From Ruegeria sp. TM1040 (GTDB lineage Bacteria > Pseudomonadota > Alphaproteobacteria > Rhodobacterales > Rhodobacteraceae), in contig NC_008044.1 in the NCBI RefSeq assembly GCF_000014065.1, forward strand, positions 519,501-583,500: 64,000 bases of DNA, written 5' to 3'. The notes under the pieces are model-generated. The model was not told where the DNA came from and did no database searches. It saw only the letters and a program-made list of their open reading frames with translations. Every line of letters begins with the position of its first letter. The stretch's first letter is position 1. A program made the translations under genes and the position numbers. Below are positions 49,885 through 59,061 of the stretch, one piece after another.

Positions 49885-50286
49885 ATGAATATCGGTGACG
49901 TAGCGGCGAAGTCGGGACTTCCGGCCAAGACGATCCGCTATTACGAGGACATCGGTCTGATCTGTCCCAACCGTAGTGCCAATGGTTATCGCTGTTTTGA
50001 GGAGAGGGATCTCCACAAGCTGGCCTTTTTGGGGCGTGCTCGGGCGCTGGGGTTTTCGATAGAGGACTGCCGTGTCCTGCTTGGACTCTACGAGGACGAC
50101 AGCCGCGCCAGTGCGGATGTAAAACAGCTTGCGCAGGCACATTTGTGCAAGATCGAAGCAAAGATCAGCGATCTGGCGGCGATGCGTGAAACCCTCAGCG
50201 AATTGATCACCTGCTGCTCTGGCGACAATCGTCCTGACTGCCCGATCCTCAAGGATCTGTCCGGCGAAACCGATCCGATTGGATGA
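49885..50286 (+). CDS. cueR: MerR-family Cu(I)-responsive regulator
   Basis: A 133-residue CueR/HmrR-type regulator, sensing monovalent copper, silver or gold and activating export genes by DNA distortion. The winged helix begins MNIGDVAAKSGLPAKTIRYY; the metal loop has C111 and C119 (CSGDNRPDC, C-x7-C), and S76 (RASADVK) matches the Ser that selects +1 ions. The start follows GGGAGG; a start seven codons earlier is possible. No copper ATPase or chaperone gene lies next to it, so its targets are elsewhere. Confidence 0.9.
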   Translation: MNIGDVAAKSGLPAKTIRYYEDIGLICPNRSANGYRCFEERDLHKLAFLGRARALGFSIEDCRVLLGLYEDDSRASADVKQLAQAHLCKIEAKISDLAAMRETLSELITCCSGDNRPDCPILKDLSGETDPIG

Positions 50287-51086
50287 TCAGGCAGGCTATC
50301 CCGAAGATCAAACCCTGACAGAAGGCACAATCAAGGCTTGATGGGCAATCCTTGGGGCCGAGAGGCGCGGCGCGCTTACCTGAAAAACTTGCGGATCTTT
50401 GCACCTGCTCAGGTCTATGGCAGCTGTCTCTCAGATAGGTACCTGGCGTGGAGTTTTCATCTTTTCAAAACTAAGATCGGGAAGCCAGCGCTATCTGGTG
50501 TTGCGGGGGCGGCCTGCTAGCGACGCAAACGTGCAGAATCACCGCACCCTGCGTCTTGGGAGCTTTGTGATGGCTCTGTTGTACCACTGTTTGCCCTGAA
50601 TGATTTAGCGGTAATTTTACGCCAGCGCGAGTCAAGGACCTGCGCTGTCTTGCCGTGCAACGCGGCCTCCTGACCTCTCAACTGCACGCTCCAAGGGGCC
50701 GGTTTCGACTTGGTTCCTGGGTGCAGCGAACAGGGTACGACGCGCCATCACAAGATCGGGGTAGGATACACGGACTGGCAGTATCGTTAAACGCATGCAA
50801 AATGCCGCATGTTATCAAGGCTTTCCGCGCTCTCTCGATCCGACTAATTGAAAGGTTTCCTTTTATTTAGCACTCATAGGTTGTTTTGAGGTTACCTTCG
50901 TTAAATTCCCTCTTCGTTTGTTTGTAATTTGTTAACCTATTGCGGATCTGTGCTTTTTTGCCGCGGCGATTTTTTGTTTGTCGCACCGTGCGTTTGCTGG
51001 TTTAATGGTAGTGTAAGGCTGCAGGCGCTTATTTATTTTAACTTTTGCTCTTGTAGTTCGCGTAACTTGTTTGTCGAGAGTGTCCC
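50287..51086. other. Intergenic region without a recognisable gene
   Basis: About 800 bases. Short open frames at 50338-50520 and 50655-50870 are unlike any family I know and have poor starts. The right 200 bases are AT-rich with runs of T and G-T-rich stretches (50870-51010), a probable promoter zone for the wHTH-TPR regulator. Remnants of a lost gene are possible but not demonstrable. Confidence 0.35.
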
Positions 51087-52750
51087 ATGGTTGTAGTTTT
51101 GAAAGTACGTCAATACGGCGCGTTTGGTGTCTACAGACCCGACGGAGAACCCATTCAACTTGGTGCGAAACACCAGGCGCTCATGGCGCTGATGGTGACA
51201 GCGGAAGAAGGGGTTCGAACGCGCGCATTTCTCGAACACACGCTTTGGAGTTTTGCGCAGCCGGAACAGGCCAAGGCGAGCTTGCGAACGGCGCTCTCCA
51301 CCCTGAGAAAACACATCGGGCCGACCGCTTCTGCCGCTTTCAAGGCCAATCGCGAGCGCGTCACGCTCGATTTGAGCATGATCGAAGTGGAGCGCGATCC
51401 GGCAAGGGGTGAATTTATGGAAGGCTTTGAGCTTCCACATGAAAATGCCTTTTCGGAGTGGCTTTCTGAAATGCGGTCTCAGGCCTCCGGGACGGCAAGC
51501 GTCGCGCAAGAACAGCCTTGGGCGCCACGTGACAGGAGCCGCGTCATCCTGGACGAGTTGCTCCCCTCCATCGCAGTCTTGCCTTTTGCCCAGCGTGCGC
51601 CCGGAGGGTCGACCGCGCCGCTTGGTGCGATCCTGTCGGAGGAACTGTCGCGACAGTTGTCACGCAGTCAGGCGTTCTCTGTCACCTCATATCTGGCGTC
51701 GCGCCAATTCAGCCTCGAGGATGTGCGCCCAGCCGAAGTCTCCTCGGTCGCTGGCGTAAGCTATCTGGTCTCTGGTTCCGTTTTTGTTAGGGTCACGATT
51801 TTATTGCGCAAATTGATTTGCATGACGCGCATCGGGAAAAAGTCATTTGGTCGCGGGAGTTTCGTGGGAGCCTTTCGGATTTGTTAATGGGGCAGGGGGG
51901 CGCATTGCGAGATGCCACCAGCCAAATCGGGCAAACGGTCGTCGGAGAGGCTGTCAGACTTGTAAGTTTCCGGCCTTTGGGAAATCTCGCCAATCACACA
52001 TTGCTGATGGCCGCGATTGTGATGATGCAAAGCAAGCACCCCGATCAATTTGAGAAATCAAATGAAATTCTCGACACGCTCATGGAGCGCGAGATGCATC
52101 ATCCGGTCGTGTTGACCTGGGCAGGCATCTGGCATGTGATGCGTGTTCAAAAAGGGCTGTCGGGGGATCGCCGCAAGAGCACACTGATGGCAGAGAACCT
52201 CGCGAACGCGGCTCTCGCCCAGGACCCCGCCTTTTCGCTGGCGCATACCCTGAAGGGAATGATTGCCAGCTATCTCACGTTTGACTTCGACAACGCACAG
52301 TACTCCTATGACAAGGCGCTGCAAGACAATCCCAATGAGGCGCTTGCCCTGCTGCTCAAGGGCGCGACGCGCGCCATGCAGAACCGTCCGGATGAGGGCG
52401 TGGTGTTGACCGAAGCTGCCCGCAAGCTCACCCCGCTTGGGCCACAGCGCTATTATTTTGACTCGCTGGCAGCTGCGGTGAGCCTGGCGGCGCGCGACTA
52501 CAACCGGGCCATTGAGCTCGCGGACCGTTCGCTTGAGGAAAACGACTCTTATCCATCGACCCTGCGCACCAAGGCGATCGCCTTGCAGATGTCTGGCCGC
52601 TCCGATGAGGCGCGTCACGTTGTCGAAAGCCTGATGAAGGTGACGCCGGATTTCTCTCTATCGCGCTACATGCAGGAACATGCAGCCGGCTTCACCCCCT
52701 CTGGCCCGGATTGGGCCAGCGCATTGCGTGAAGCGGGCGTGCCTGAATAA
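51087..52750 (+). pseudogene. wHTH-TPR transcriptional regulator (SARP-like), split by a frameshift
   Basis: The N-terminal part (51087 to about 51790) has an OmpR/SARP-like DNA-binding domain (VRQYGAFGVYRPDGEPIQLG, SLRTALSTLRKHIG) and an adenylate-cyclase-type linker (SIAVLPFAQRAPGGSTAPLG). The C-terminal part (from 51791, another frame) is a tetratricopeptide array (SLAHTLKGMIASYL, LADRSLEENDSYPSTLRTKA). Frame is lost in the run GTTAGGGTCAC; one extra G (AGGGG) would join them into about 554 residues. The protein would then be a TPR-linked regulator. A sequencing error or a real mutation are both possible. Confidence 0.82.
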
Positions 52751-52783
52751 CTACGCACACATCCCGCGGCGCCCCTCTCGATT

Positions 52784-52817
52784 GCCCTCTCCATCGCTCC
52801 CGAGCATTGGAGGGGGC
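52784..52817 (+). terminator. Probable terminator of the wHTH-TPR gene
   Basis: GCCCTCTCCA / TGGAGGGGGC (one G-T pair) with a 14-base loop, 34 bases after the stop. The following sequence has only short T runs, so termination may be weak. Confidence 0.45.
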
Positions 52818-52952
52818 AGCGTTGTTTCAAACAGTCCTATCGCGGTGTCAGAACGGTCCTCCGCCCCTGCGGTGTGAGCCATCATAAGTATCTGTTCTAA
52901 AGGAACATCTCAGCATTTTTTTAGGGCGAGTATTTTTTTTCCGAAAAACCTC

Positions 52953-52981
52953 TTGCAGCCCCTCGAAACTCTCATTAGAAG
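52953..52981 (+). promoter_or_regulatory. Probable promoter of tRNA-Gln
   Basis: TTGCAG (52953-52958), a 17-base spacer and TAGAAG (52976-52981), ending 18 bases before the tRNA start. The spacing fits a short leader ahead of the tRNA. Confidence 0.45.
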
Positions 52982-52999
52982 GCCCCTCACACACAGCGT

Positions 53000-53074
53000 T
53001 GGGGTGTAGCCAAGCGGTAAGGCAGCGGTTTTTGGTACCGTGTACCGTAGGTTCGAATCCTACCACCCCAGCCA
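53000..53074 (+). tRNA. tRNA-Gln (TTG anticodon)
   Basis: Acceptor stem TGGGGTG / CACCCCA, discriminator G and encoded CCA; D arm GCC...GGC; anticodon stem GCGGT / ACCGT around loop TTTTGGT with anticodon TTG; T arm with GGTTCGAATCC. Total 75 nt. The antisense frame here is the familiar false ORF. Confidence 0.97.
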
Positions 53075-53537
53075 GTGTTTTCCTGAACATTGCAGCATGA
53101 GTGTCGGTTACGGTAGGTGACTGGAATTCCCCCGTTTAGTGCCCCAGTCCGTTAGCGCAGGGACCGTGAGCTGAGCCGGATGCTTTCCCCGGGTGGGAGA
53201 GGTCGTTAGGTCCGAGTATAGTCGGGCATAGGGATAAGCAATGGAAAACGCAGGATAACACCGGGATGACGCTTACGTGCTTGCCAGTTCCCCAGAATCC
53301 AAAGAACAAACATAGAGAAGACGTTCCTTAAAGAGCCGCTGTCGCACCATGTCGGCGGAGCAGCGAGGAAGGGACCTGAAGGCGAGGTAGTCTCCGGCCA
53401 GTGACGGATGGGGCCGCCGGATTTCATTAAGGCCTTGAAAGTTCTGCGATACCTATACCTCGACTCCGAGAACTGCGCGCGCAGCTAGCCGCATAACAGT
53501 CTTCAGCTGATGCGCTCTCTCATCGACGATAATGAAG
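53075..53537. other. Region after tRNA-Gln with no supported gene
   Basis: About 460 bases between the tRNA and the phosphatase gene. A minus-strand frame at 53206-53427 (73 codons) resembles nothing that I recognise. I see no attachment-site duplication of the tRNA 3' end. It could be a decayed insertion, but this is not shown by the sequence. Confidence 0.35.
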
Positions 53538-54119
53538 CTACCGCAGTCGAGCTGTGTTGGCGCCAGAATGATCCGGCCATTGTTCGATATGCTTGCCTGA
53601 GTGGTGTTCAAACAGGATGGGCGTGGCATTGGCGGGGCGTGTGCCGACGCCGGTTTGTTGCGCGAGAAGGCGTGTTGCGCGGATCACGCCGGAATGGCAG
53701 ACCAGCACCGGCAATGCGCCCTGAGACTGCGTGCAACACCAGGTTATGGCGGCGTGCACCCGCAGGATCATGTCGCGCCACCCCTCGCCTTGGGGCGGTG
53801 TGCTGTCCCGGGGCGGCAGCTCCGAGAGGGGGCGCCCTTCAAATACCCCCCAATCTCGTTCTCGCAGGTCTGGAACCACCTGGGCGGTGGTGTCGTGGAA
53901 CCCAAGCGAGGCGGTCTTGATTGCGCGATCCATCGGGCTGCAAAACAGCGTGATGGGCTCCGGGAAGGAGATCTCTTTGAGCAGGCTCGCCTGTTGCCGC
54001 CCCAGATCCGTCAGCGCGACATCGAGCCGCCCCGCGATGATTTCATCGCGGTTTGCGGTCGTCTCACCATGTCGGATCAGACAGAAGCTGCGGGCGGGCA
54101 GGGCAGGAAATGAGGCCAT
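53538..54119 (-). CDS. Histidine phosphatase family protein (phosphoglycerate mutase fold)
   Basis: A 193-residue phosphatase with the catalytic RHGE motif (R16-H17-G18-E19 in LIRHGETTANRDEI), followed by RLDVALTDLGRQQA and the second His in VCHSGVIRA. Members dephosphorylate small phosphate esters (for example alpha-ribazole phosphate or phosphoglycolate). Its ATG overlaps the stop of the MBL-fold gene by one base, so both act in one pathway. The actual substrate is unknown. Confidence 0.88.
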   Translation of the reverse strand: MASFPALPARSFCLIRHGETTANRDEIIAGRLDVALTDLGRQQASLLKEISFPEPITLFCSPMDRAIKTASLGFHDTTAQVVPDLRERDWGVFEGRPLSELPPRDSTPPQGEGWRDMILRVHAAITWCCTQSQGALPVLVCHSGVIRATRLLAQQTGVGTRPANATPILFEHHSGKHIEQWPDHSGANTARLR

Positions 54120-55189
54120 TAGAGCTCCACTGTTTCGTGTAAAAAGACCTGCGCATCAAAACCTTCTTCGACCAGATAGTCCTCGGGCATGGTGCAGAAG
54201 GCGGGGGCGTAGCGCTTGGTGCCGAGGCGGCGGATCATGGCGATCTGGTCCGAAAGCGGGGGATGAACGTTCCAGCGGCGAAAGTACCCGCCCTCGACAG
54301 CCTCGATGCCGCGGGCATGGGCGGTCATATGACCTGTGAAGATCACATGAGCATCCCGCCCCAAACGGCCACTTTCGCGCCACGCGCGCACATAGGCCCA
54401 GGCGGCGCCGCCGTCGGCGTTTGGGGTGTCGCAGATCAGAAACCGGGCCTCATCGAGCGGGCCACGCTCCAGCAGCGGCGCAATTTCTTGCGCGCGCGGC
54501 GCGACACCGCCAGACCTGAGGGCGGCGCGCAGGCTGTCGCAGCATTCGGGGTCGAGCAGAACCGCTTCGGGGCCAAAGCGGTGCATCAGGTGCAACGCCA
54601 GCTCGCCCGCGCGGCCAGAGGGCGGCACCGGAAAGAGGATCTGGCCACCAAGGTCGTCAATCAGCGCGTCGAGGTCCTGAAGTCGCTGGCTTTGGGGGAC
54701 GTTGCTCAGGTGATAGGAGCAGTCGATAATCGCAGTGGCCGCGTCTGGTGGCTCGTCAAAAGCAAACCATTGGCTCTCTTCAGACCAATCGCCGGAGTAG
54801 AACAATCCCGCGCCGAGATCAAAATGCATCCACACGCCACCAAGAGCATGGCCATTGCGACCGGTGGTGAGGCAAATTCCGTCAAGGTGCGTCTCTCCCT
54901 GTTCAGGGAGCGCGATCACCTGTGCCGAGGGTGGCAGTGCTTGCGCGGTGCGACGGGTGGCATAGATCGGCAAGCCCGCCTCCACGGCGTAGGCCGCGCC
55001 GCCGATGTGGTCGATATGGTCGTGGGTCACAAAGACCGCGTCGACCCCGATCAGCCAGTCGGGATCAAAGGTGGCGTTGGCCTCCGGGCCAAAGCCGCAA
55101 TCCAGAAGCCAGCGGTGGCGTCCGGTATCAAGGCGCATGGCGGCGGGGCCTTTATCGCCGATACCGGAGAGAACGGTGATGGTGCTCAT
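54119..55189 (-). CDS. MBL-fold metallo-hydrolase
   Basis: A 356-residue metallo-beta-lactamase-fold hydrolase with the metal motif THDHIDHIGG (H56, H58, D60, H61) and further ligands in HFDLGAGLFYSGDWS and GHMTAHARGIE. It resembles the phosphodiesterase or ribonuclease-type MBL proteins. Starting ten bases after the ABC ATPase stop and ending on the phosphatase start, it likely processes the imported solute before the phosphatase. The pairing suggests cleavage of a diester followed by removal of phosphate (inference). Confidence 0.88.
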   Translation of the reverse strand: MSTITVLSGIGDKGPAAMRLDTGRHRWLLDCGFGPEANATFDPDWLIGVDAVFVTHDHIDHIGGAAYAVEAGLPIYATRRTAQALPPSAQVIALPEQGETHLDGICLTTGRNGHALGGVWMHFDLGAGLFYSGDWSEESQWFAFDEPPDAATAIIDCSYHLSNVPQSQRLQDLDALIDDLGGQILFPVPPSGRAGELALHLMHRFGPEAVLLDPECCDSLRAALRSGGVAPRAQEIAPLLERGPLDEARFLICDTPNADGGAAWAYVRAWRESGRLGRDAHVIFTGHMTAHARGIEAVEGGYFRRWNVHPPLSDQIAMIRRLGTKRYAPAFCTMPEDYLVEEGFDAQVFLHETVEL

Positions 55190-55198
55190 GAGATCCTC

Positions 55199-56239
55199 CT
55201 AGGCGGCAAAGGCCCATGGGGCGGATAGGGTCAGGCCGATCTGTTCGCCTAGGGCAAAGCGGGTTGCGGATTGGGTTACCAGGCTGTCGCCACTCGCGGC
55301 GGTCAGTTCGAGCCGGTAGCGTCCCCCGAGATACGTCACCCGCTCCACCCGCGCGCGAATGTTGCCGGCGTCCGAAATCTGCAGGTTTTCAGGTCTGAGG
55401 CAGGCAAGCGCCGGGGTTTGAGTGTCGGTTTCAATGGGGTAGCGCGCCCCGAGCAAGGTCGCCTCTGCGCCTCTGTCGTGATGGGTCGCGCCGATCAGGG
55501 GCACCACAGCGCCTTCGCCCACGAATTCGGCGACAAAGCGGCTGCGGGGGCGGGCATAAAGGGCCTCGGGCGTGTCGAGTTGTACGATCTCACCCTGGTT
55601 CATGACCGCGATGCGATCCGCCATGGCCATCGCCTCGGCCTGGTCGTGAGTGACATAGACCATGGTGGCCTGAGTGCGCTGGTGAAAGTCGCTAAAGACC
55701 TGTTGCATCGACGCGCGCAAGGCCACGTCCAGATTTGCGAGCGGCTCATCCAGCAAAACCGCCGTAGGATCAGAGACCAGACAGCGCGCAAGCGCCACCC
55801 GCTGCCGTTGCCCACCCGAAAGCTCCGCGGGCATCCGCGCGCCATAGGGTTCAAGGGCGGTCGCCTGCAGCGCCGCATCAATCCGGGCGTCTTGCTCTGC
55901 CCGGGGCAGGCGGCGGATTTCCAGCGGATAGCCCACATTGCGCCGCACGTTCATATGCGGCCAGAGCGCATAGGACTGGAACACAAAGCCGATGTTGCGT
56001 TCTTCGGGCGGCAGGTTCAGGCGTCTTTCTGCATTGGCGACCTCGCGCGTTCCAATGGAAATGCGCCCCTCGCTGGGGGTCTCGAATCCGGCCAGCAGTC
56101 GCAAAAGCGTGGACTTCCCGCAGCCCGAAGGACCCAGAAGGGCGAGGAACTCTCCATCGCGCACAGTGGTCGAGATGGAGCGCAAAGCAGGCGCGTCGCC
56201 AAAGTGTTTGGTGATGTCGGACAGGGTCAGCTCTGCCAT
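55199..56239 (-). CDS. ABC transporter ATP-binding protein (Fe3+/2-aminoethylphosphonate class)
   Basis: A 346-residue ATPase with Walker A GPSGCGKST, LSGGQRQRVALARCL, Walker B AVLLDEPLANLD and a C-terminal TOBE-type domain. It is translated from ATG 56239, since the longer upstream frame is a shadow of the permease gene. It overlaps the permease by 13 bases. The class includes FbpC, PotA and the 2-aminoethylphosphonate PhnT2 ATPases. Confidence 0.92.
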   Translation of the reverse strand: MAELTLSDITKHFGDAPALRSISTTVRDGEFLALLGPSGCGKSTLLRLLAGFETPSEGRISIGTREVANAERRLNLPPEERNIGFVFQSYALWPHMNVRRNVGYPLEIRRLPRAEQDARIDAALQATALEPYGARMPAELSGGQRQRVALARCLVSDPTAVLLDEPLANLDVALRASMQQVFSDFHQRTQATMVYVTHDQAEAMAMADRIAVMNQGEIVQLDTPEALYARPRSRFVAEFVGEGAVVPLIGATHHDRGAEATLLGARYPIETDTQTPALACLRPENLQISDAGNIRARVERVTYLGGRYRLELTAASGDSLVTQSATRFALGEQIGLTLSAPWAFAA

Positions 56240-57933
56240 GGCACAACTCCTTTGGGCAGGTGGCGGGATGTGGCTTGGATCACCGCCATCAGGATCATGA
56301 CGACAAAGACGATGGTCATGGCGACGGCGGAGGCCATCACCGTCTCGCCGCTGTCGTCGAGGTTGAAGATCACTACGCCAAGCGTCTCTGTTCCTGAGGA
56401 CCACAAAAGCGCGGATACGGTGAGCTCGTTGAATGCGGTCAGGAACACAAGGATCGCGCCAGCCGCGGCCGAAGGGGCAGAGAGCGGCAGGATGATGTCA
56501 CGCAGCCGACGCCACAACGGCGCGCCCACCGCTTGTGCGGCCTCGTCCATCGCGGGGTCCAGCTGACGCAGGCTTGATTGCACCGGGCGAAACATCACTG
56601 CAAAGAACCGCGCGAGATACGCGATAAAGATGATCCAGATGGTGCCGTAGAGCGTGACGTCGGTGAAGGGCAGGTTGATCAGCAGCAGGATCATCGCAAT
56701 CGCGAGTACAACTCCGGGCAGCGCGTAGGGCAGGTCCAGAAGGCTGTCAAAGACGCGACCAAGCCGGGTTTTGTGACGCTCCATCAGCCAGGCAAGCGGC
56801 AGGCAAAGCGCCATCAAGAGCGCAGCTGCCCCTAGCGAGAGTCCGAATGAGTTCACAAAGGCGCGCTGGGTGACCGGTTGGCGAAACAGCGCCTCATGCC
56901 AGCCCTCGAAAGAGAGCGTATCCAGCCGCAACGGCACACCGTAGGCGGGCACAAGGGATGTGGCCAAAAGCCCGGCCATGGGAAGGACGAGGATGGTGGC
57001 GATGACGCTCCAGAGGGCGATCTCGATCGGCAGACGAGCTTTGCCCAAAGGAATTGAGAGCGCGCGCCCGGAGCCGCCGACCAGATGCACGCGCTGTCGG
57101 CTCTGGCAGAAGCGCTGCAACAGGATGCCTGCAATCGCAACCACGCCGATGAGGGTGGCGAGAACCGCAACCTCGGCCAAAACCGTGGTGCCCATGCCGG
57201 CAAGTCGTTGATAAATCAACGTAGGTAGGGTGGCATAGCCTGCGGGAATACCGAGCATCGCGGGAATGCCAAAATTCCCAAGTGCGGTCACAAAGGTGAT
57301 CGCGACCCCGGCCAGAAGGCTTGGCAAGGTGAGGGGCAACACGACTTGCGCCCAGATGCGAAAGCCCTTCGCACCCGAAACCCGCGCTGCCTCGACCACA
57401 TCCTGGGGGATCGCGCGAAGGCCGGCGCGCAGGGTCAAAAAGATGATCGACGTATGCTGAATGCCCAACAGCAGAATAATCCCTGCAGGCGAATAAAGAG
57501 GCTGAGGCGCGCCGAGCGGCGGTGCGAGACCAAGGGTTTTGAGAAATACCGATGATGGCCCCATGATCTGCGTCCACGACAGGGCGGTGATCTGAGGTGG
57601 GATCATCATCGGGATCATCAGGCAAAACACCAGCGCGCCCTTGCGGCGCAGATCGGTGAGCGCGACCAGAAAGGCAAAACACCCCCCGATCAGCAATGAA
57701 AGGGCAGTGCCCAGTCCAGCCGTCACCAGAGAATGTTTGAGCGCCGAGAGCGTGGCGGGTTTTTGCAAGACTTCGGCAAAGAATCCGAAATTCAACTGAT
57801 CGCCAGCGGTGAGACCCTCAACAAACAGGCGCACGACCGGTGCAAGGGTGAGTACAACCGCCAGCACCAGAATGAGCGACAGCAGCCGGCCCTCGGACCG
57901 GCTGCTGCTGGAATATGCGGCGAGCGAACTCAT
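56227..57933 (-). CDS. ABC transporter permease, two fused membrane modules
   Basis: A 568-residue permease with about twelve membrane helices in two homologous BPD modules, as in FbpB and PhnU-type permeases. The conserved EAA loop is seen twice (VVEAARVSGAKGFRIW and MDEAAQAVGAPLWRRL). It receives substrate from the binding protein encoded upstream, overlapping that gene's... next gene as TGA/ATG and the ATPase by 13 bases. Confidence 0.93.
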   Translation of the reverse strand: MSSLAAYSSSSRSEGRLLSLILVLAVVLTLAPVVRLFVEGLTAGDQLNFGFFAEVLQKPATLSALKHSLVTAGLGTALSLLIGGCFAFLVALTDLRRKGALVFCLMIPMMIPPQITALSWTQIMGPSSVFLKTLGLAPPLGAPQPLYSPAGIILLLGIQHTSIIFLTLRAGLRAIPQDVVEAARVSGAKGFRIWAQVVLPLTLPSLLAGVAITFVTALGNFGIPAMLGIPAGYATLPTLIYQRLAGMGTTVLAEVAVLATLIGVVAIAGILLQRFCQSRQRVHLVGGSGRALSIPLGKARLPIEIALWSVIATILVLPMAGLLATSLVPAYGVPLRLDTLSFEGWHEALFRQPVTQRAFVNSFGLSLGAAALLMALCLPLAWLMERHKTRLGRVFDSLLDLPYALPGVVLAIAMILLLINLPFTDVTLYGTIWIIFIAYLARFFAVMFRPVQSSLRQLDPAMDEAAQAVGAPLWRRLRDIILPLSAPSAAAGAILVFLTAFNELTVSALLWSSGTETLGVVIFNLDDSGETVMASAVAMTIVFVVMILMAVIQATSRHLPKGVVPWQS

Positions 57934-58898
57934 TCCGCGCCAAAGAGCTCTGCGAACTTGGCTTTGTTGGCATCGGCATCCGTGAGTGCCTGCGCCGGAT
58001 CAAACGACATCAGCTTGATCTCATCGCGTGCGGGGAACCCGGCAGGTACCCCCATGTCATTGCGGGCGGGGATGTAGCCCATGTCAAGCACCAGGTCCTG
58101 ACCTTGCTGTGACAGCACGAAGTCGACAAACTTCTGCGCCGCGTCGACGTTCTTGGCGCTCTCGAGGATCGCCACCGGCTCGGTCACATAAGAGACGCCT
58201 TCCTCGGGGAAGACGAATTCAACCGGCGAGCCATCGGCCTTGTTGCGGATCGCGAGAAAGTCGACCACGACGCCATAGGGTTTTTCACCCGACGCAACCG
58301 CCTTGAACGTGCCGCCGTTGCCGCCCTGTGCGCGGGCGTCATTGCTGGCGAGGTCGCCGTAGTAGTCCCAGCCGAGATCCTTGTCGCCGGTAAGCGTGGC
58401 AAGGTGAATGAGCGCCGCACCCGAGTAGAGTGGCGAGGGCATTGCGATTTGACCCTTGAGGGCAGGATCTGCGAGATCGGCCCAGGAGGTCGGCTGTGTC
58501 GCCGCGCCGGTGTTGTAGACGATGCCCGTCGTGATCAGCTTGGTGGAGTGGTAATAACCCTCCGCCGAATAAAGAGCGGGGTCATAGGCCGCGGCTTCCG
58601 GGGACTGGTACGCCTTGAGCTGGCCGTTTTGCGCCATGCCTTCGAGGGTTGCAGTATCCGCGATCAGCAGCACGTCGGGCTGGGGGTTGCCGGCCTCGAT
58701 TTCTGCCATCAGGCGGGCCATCAGTTTCGTGGTGCCATCGCGAACCCACTCGACTTCGATTTCGGGGTTGGCTTTCATAAAGGCATCGACGGTCATCTGC
58801 GCATCCGCGTTGGGCTGCGACGTGTAGAGCGTCAGGGTCTCGGCCATCGAGGCTGAGGCGGTAAAGGCAAGAAGGGCGGCAGACAGAAGGGGCTTCAT
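57930..58898 (-). CDS. Extracellular solute-binding protein (Fe3+/2-AEP class)
   Basis: A 322-residue periplasmic binding protein with a signal peptide (MKPLLSAALLAFTASASMA, cleaved after A19) and the class-I opening TLTLYTSQPNADAQM. The fold is of the Fe3+/sulfate-type group (PF13343-like), which also serves 2-aminoethylphosphonate and hexose phosphates. The true start is ATG 58898, with GGAG nine bases upstream; a longer upstream frame has no support. It is the first gene of the five-gene cluster running to 53538. Confidence 0.93.
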   Translation of the reverse strand: MKPLLSAALLAFTASASMAETLTLYTSQPNADAQMTVDAFMKANPEIEVEWVRDGTTKLMARLMAEIEAGNPQPDVLLIADTATLEGMAQNGQLKAYQSPEAAAYDPALYSAEGYYHSTKLITTGIVYNTGAATQPTSWADLADPALKGQIAMPSPLYSGAALIHLATLTGDKDLGWDYYGDLASNDARAQGGNGGTFKAVASGEKPYGVVVDFLAIRNKADGSPVEFVFPEEGVSYVTEPVAILESAKNVDAAQKFVDFVLSQQGQDLVLDMGYIPARNDMGVPAGFPARDEIKLMSFDPAQALTDADANKAKFAELFGAE

Positions 58899-58915
58899 CC
58901 GAGATCTCCGTGTGG

Positions 58916-58929
58916 CTTTCGTTCGAAAG
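58916..58929. promoter_or_regulatory. Candidate DeoR operator 1 (CTTTC-N4-GAAAG)
   Basis: CTTTC-GTTC-GAAAG, a palindromic site in front of the binding-protein gene. The same motif recurs at 59045-59058 (CTTTC-AAAG-GAAAG), in front of the DeoR gene. Confidence 0.6.
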
Positions 58930-59044
58930 TTAAGATGCCGCTCGTATCCCCTGAGTCTGAAACGATCATGTGACAGTTTCGCAAATCTATTATTATCTTG
59001 CCCGGAGGGCGCTGCTCTTGTTAGGACGCCCGCACGGATTTTCA

Positions 59045-59058
59045 CTTTCAAAGGAAAG
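59045..59058. promoter_or_regulatory. Candidate DeoR operator 2 (CTTTC-N4-GAAAG)
   Basis: CTTTC-AAAG-GAAAG just before the DeoR start, 129 bases from the first copy. DeoR-family operators such as AgaR sites also contain CTTTC repeats, which supports autoregulation and control of the divergent cluster. Confidence 0.6.
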
Positions 59059-59061
59059 CGA

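Noticed and set aside
52848-53090. Minus-strand frame containing GVVGFEPTVHGTKNRCLTAW
   Set aside because: It is antisense to tRNA-Gln; this translation is a well-known false protein that arises from tRNA genes.
53206-53427. A 73-codon minus-strand frame after the tRNA
   Set aside because: No family resemblance and no good start; not called as a gene.
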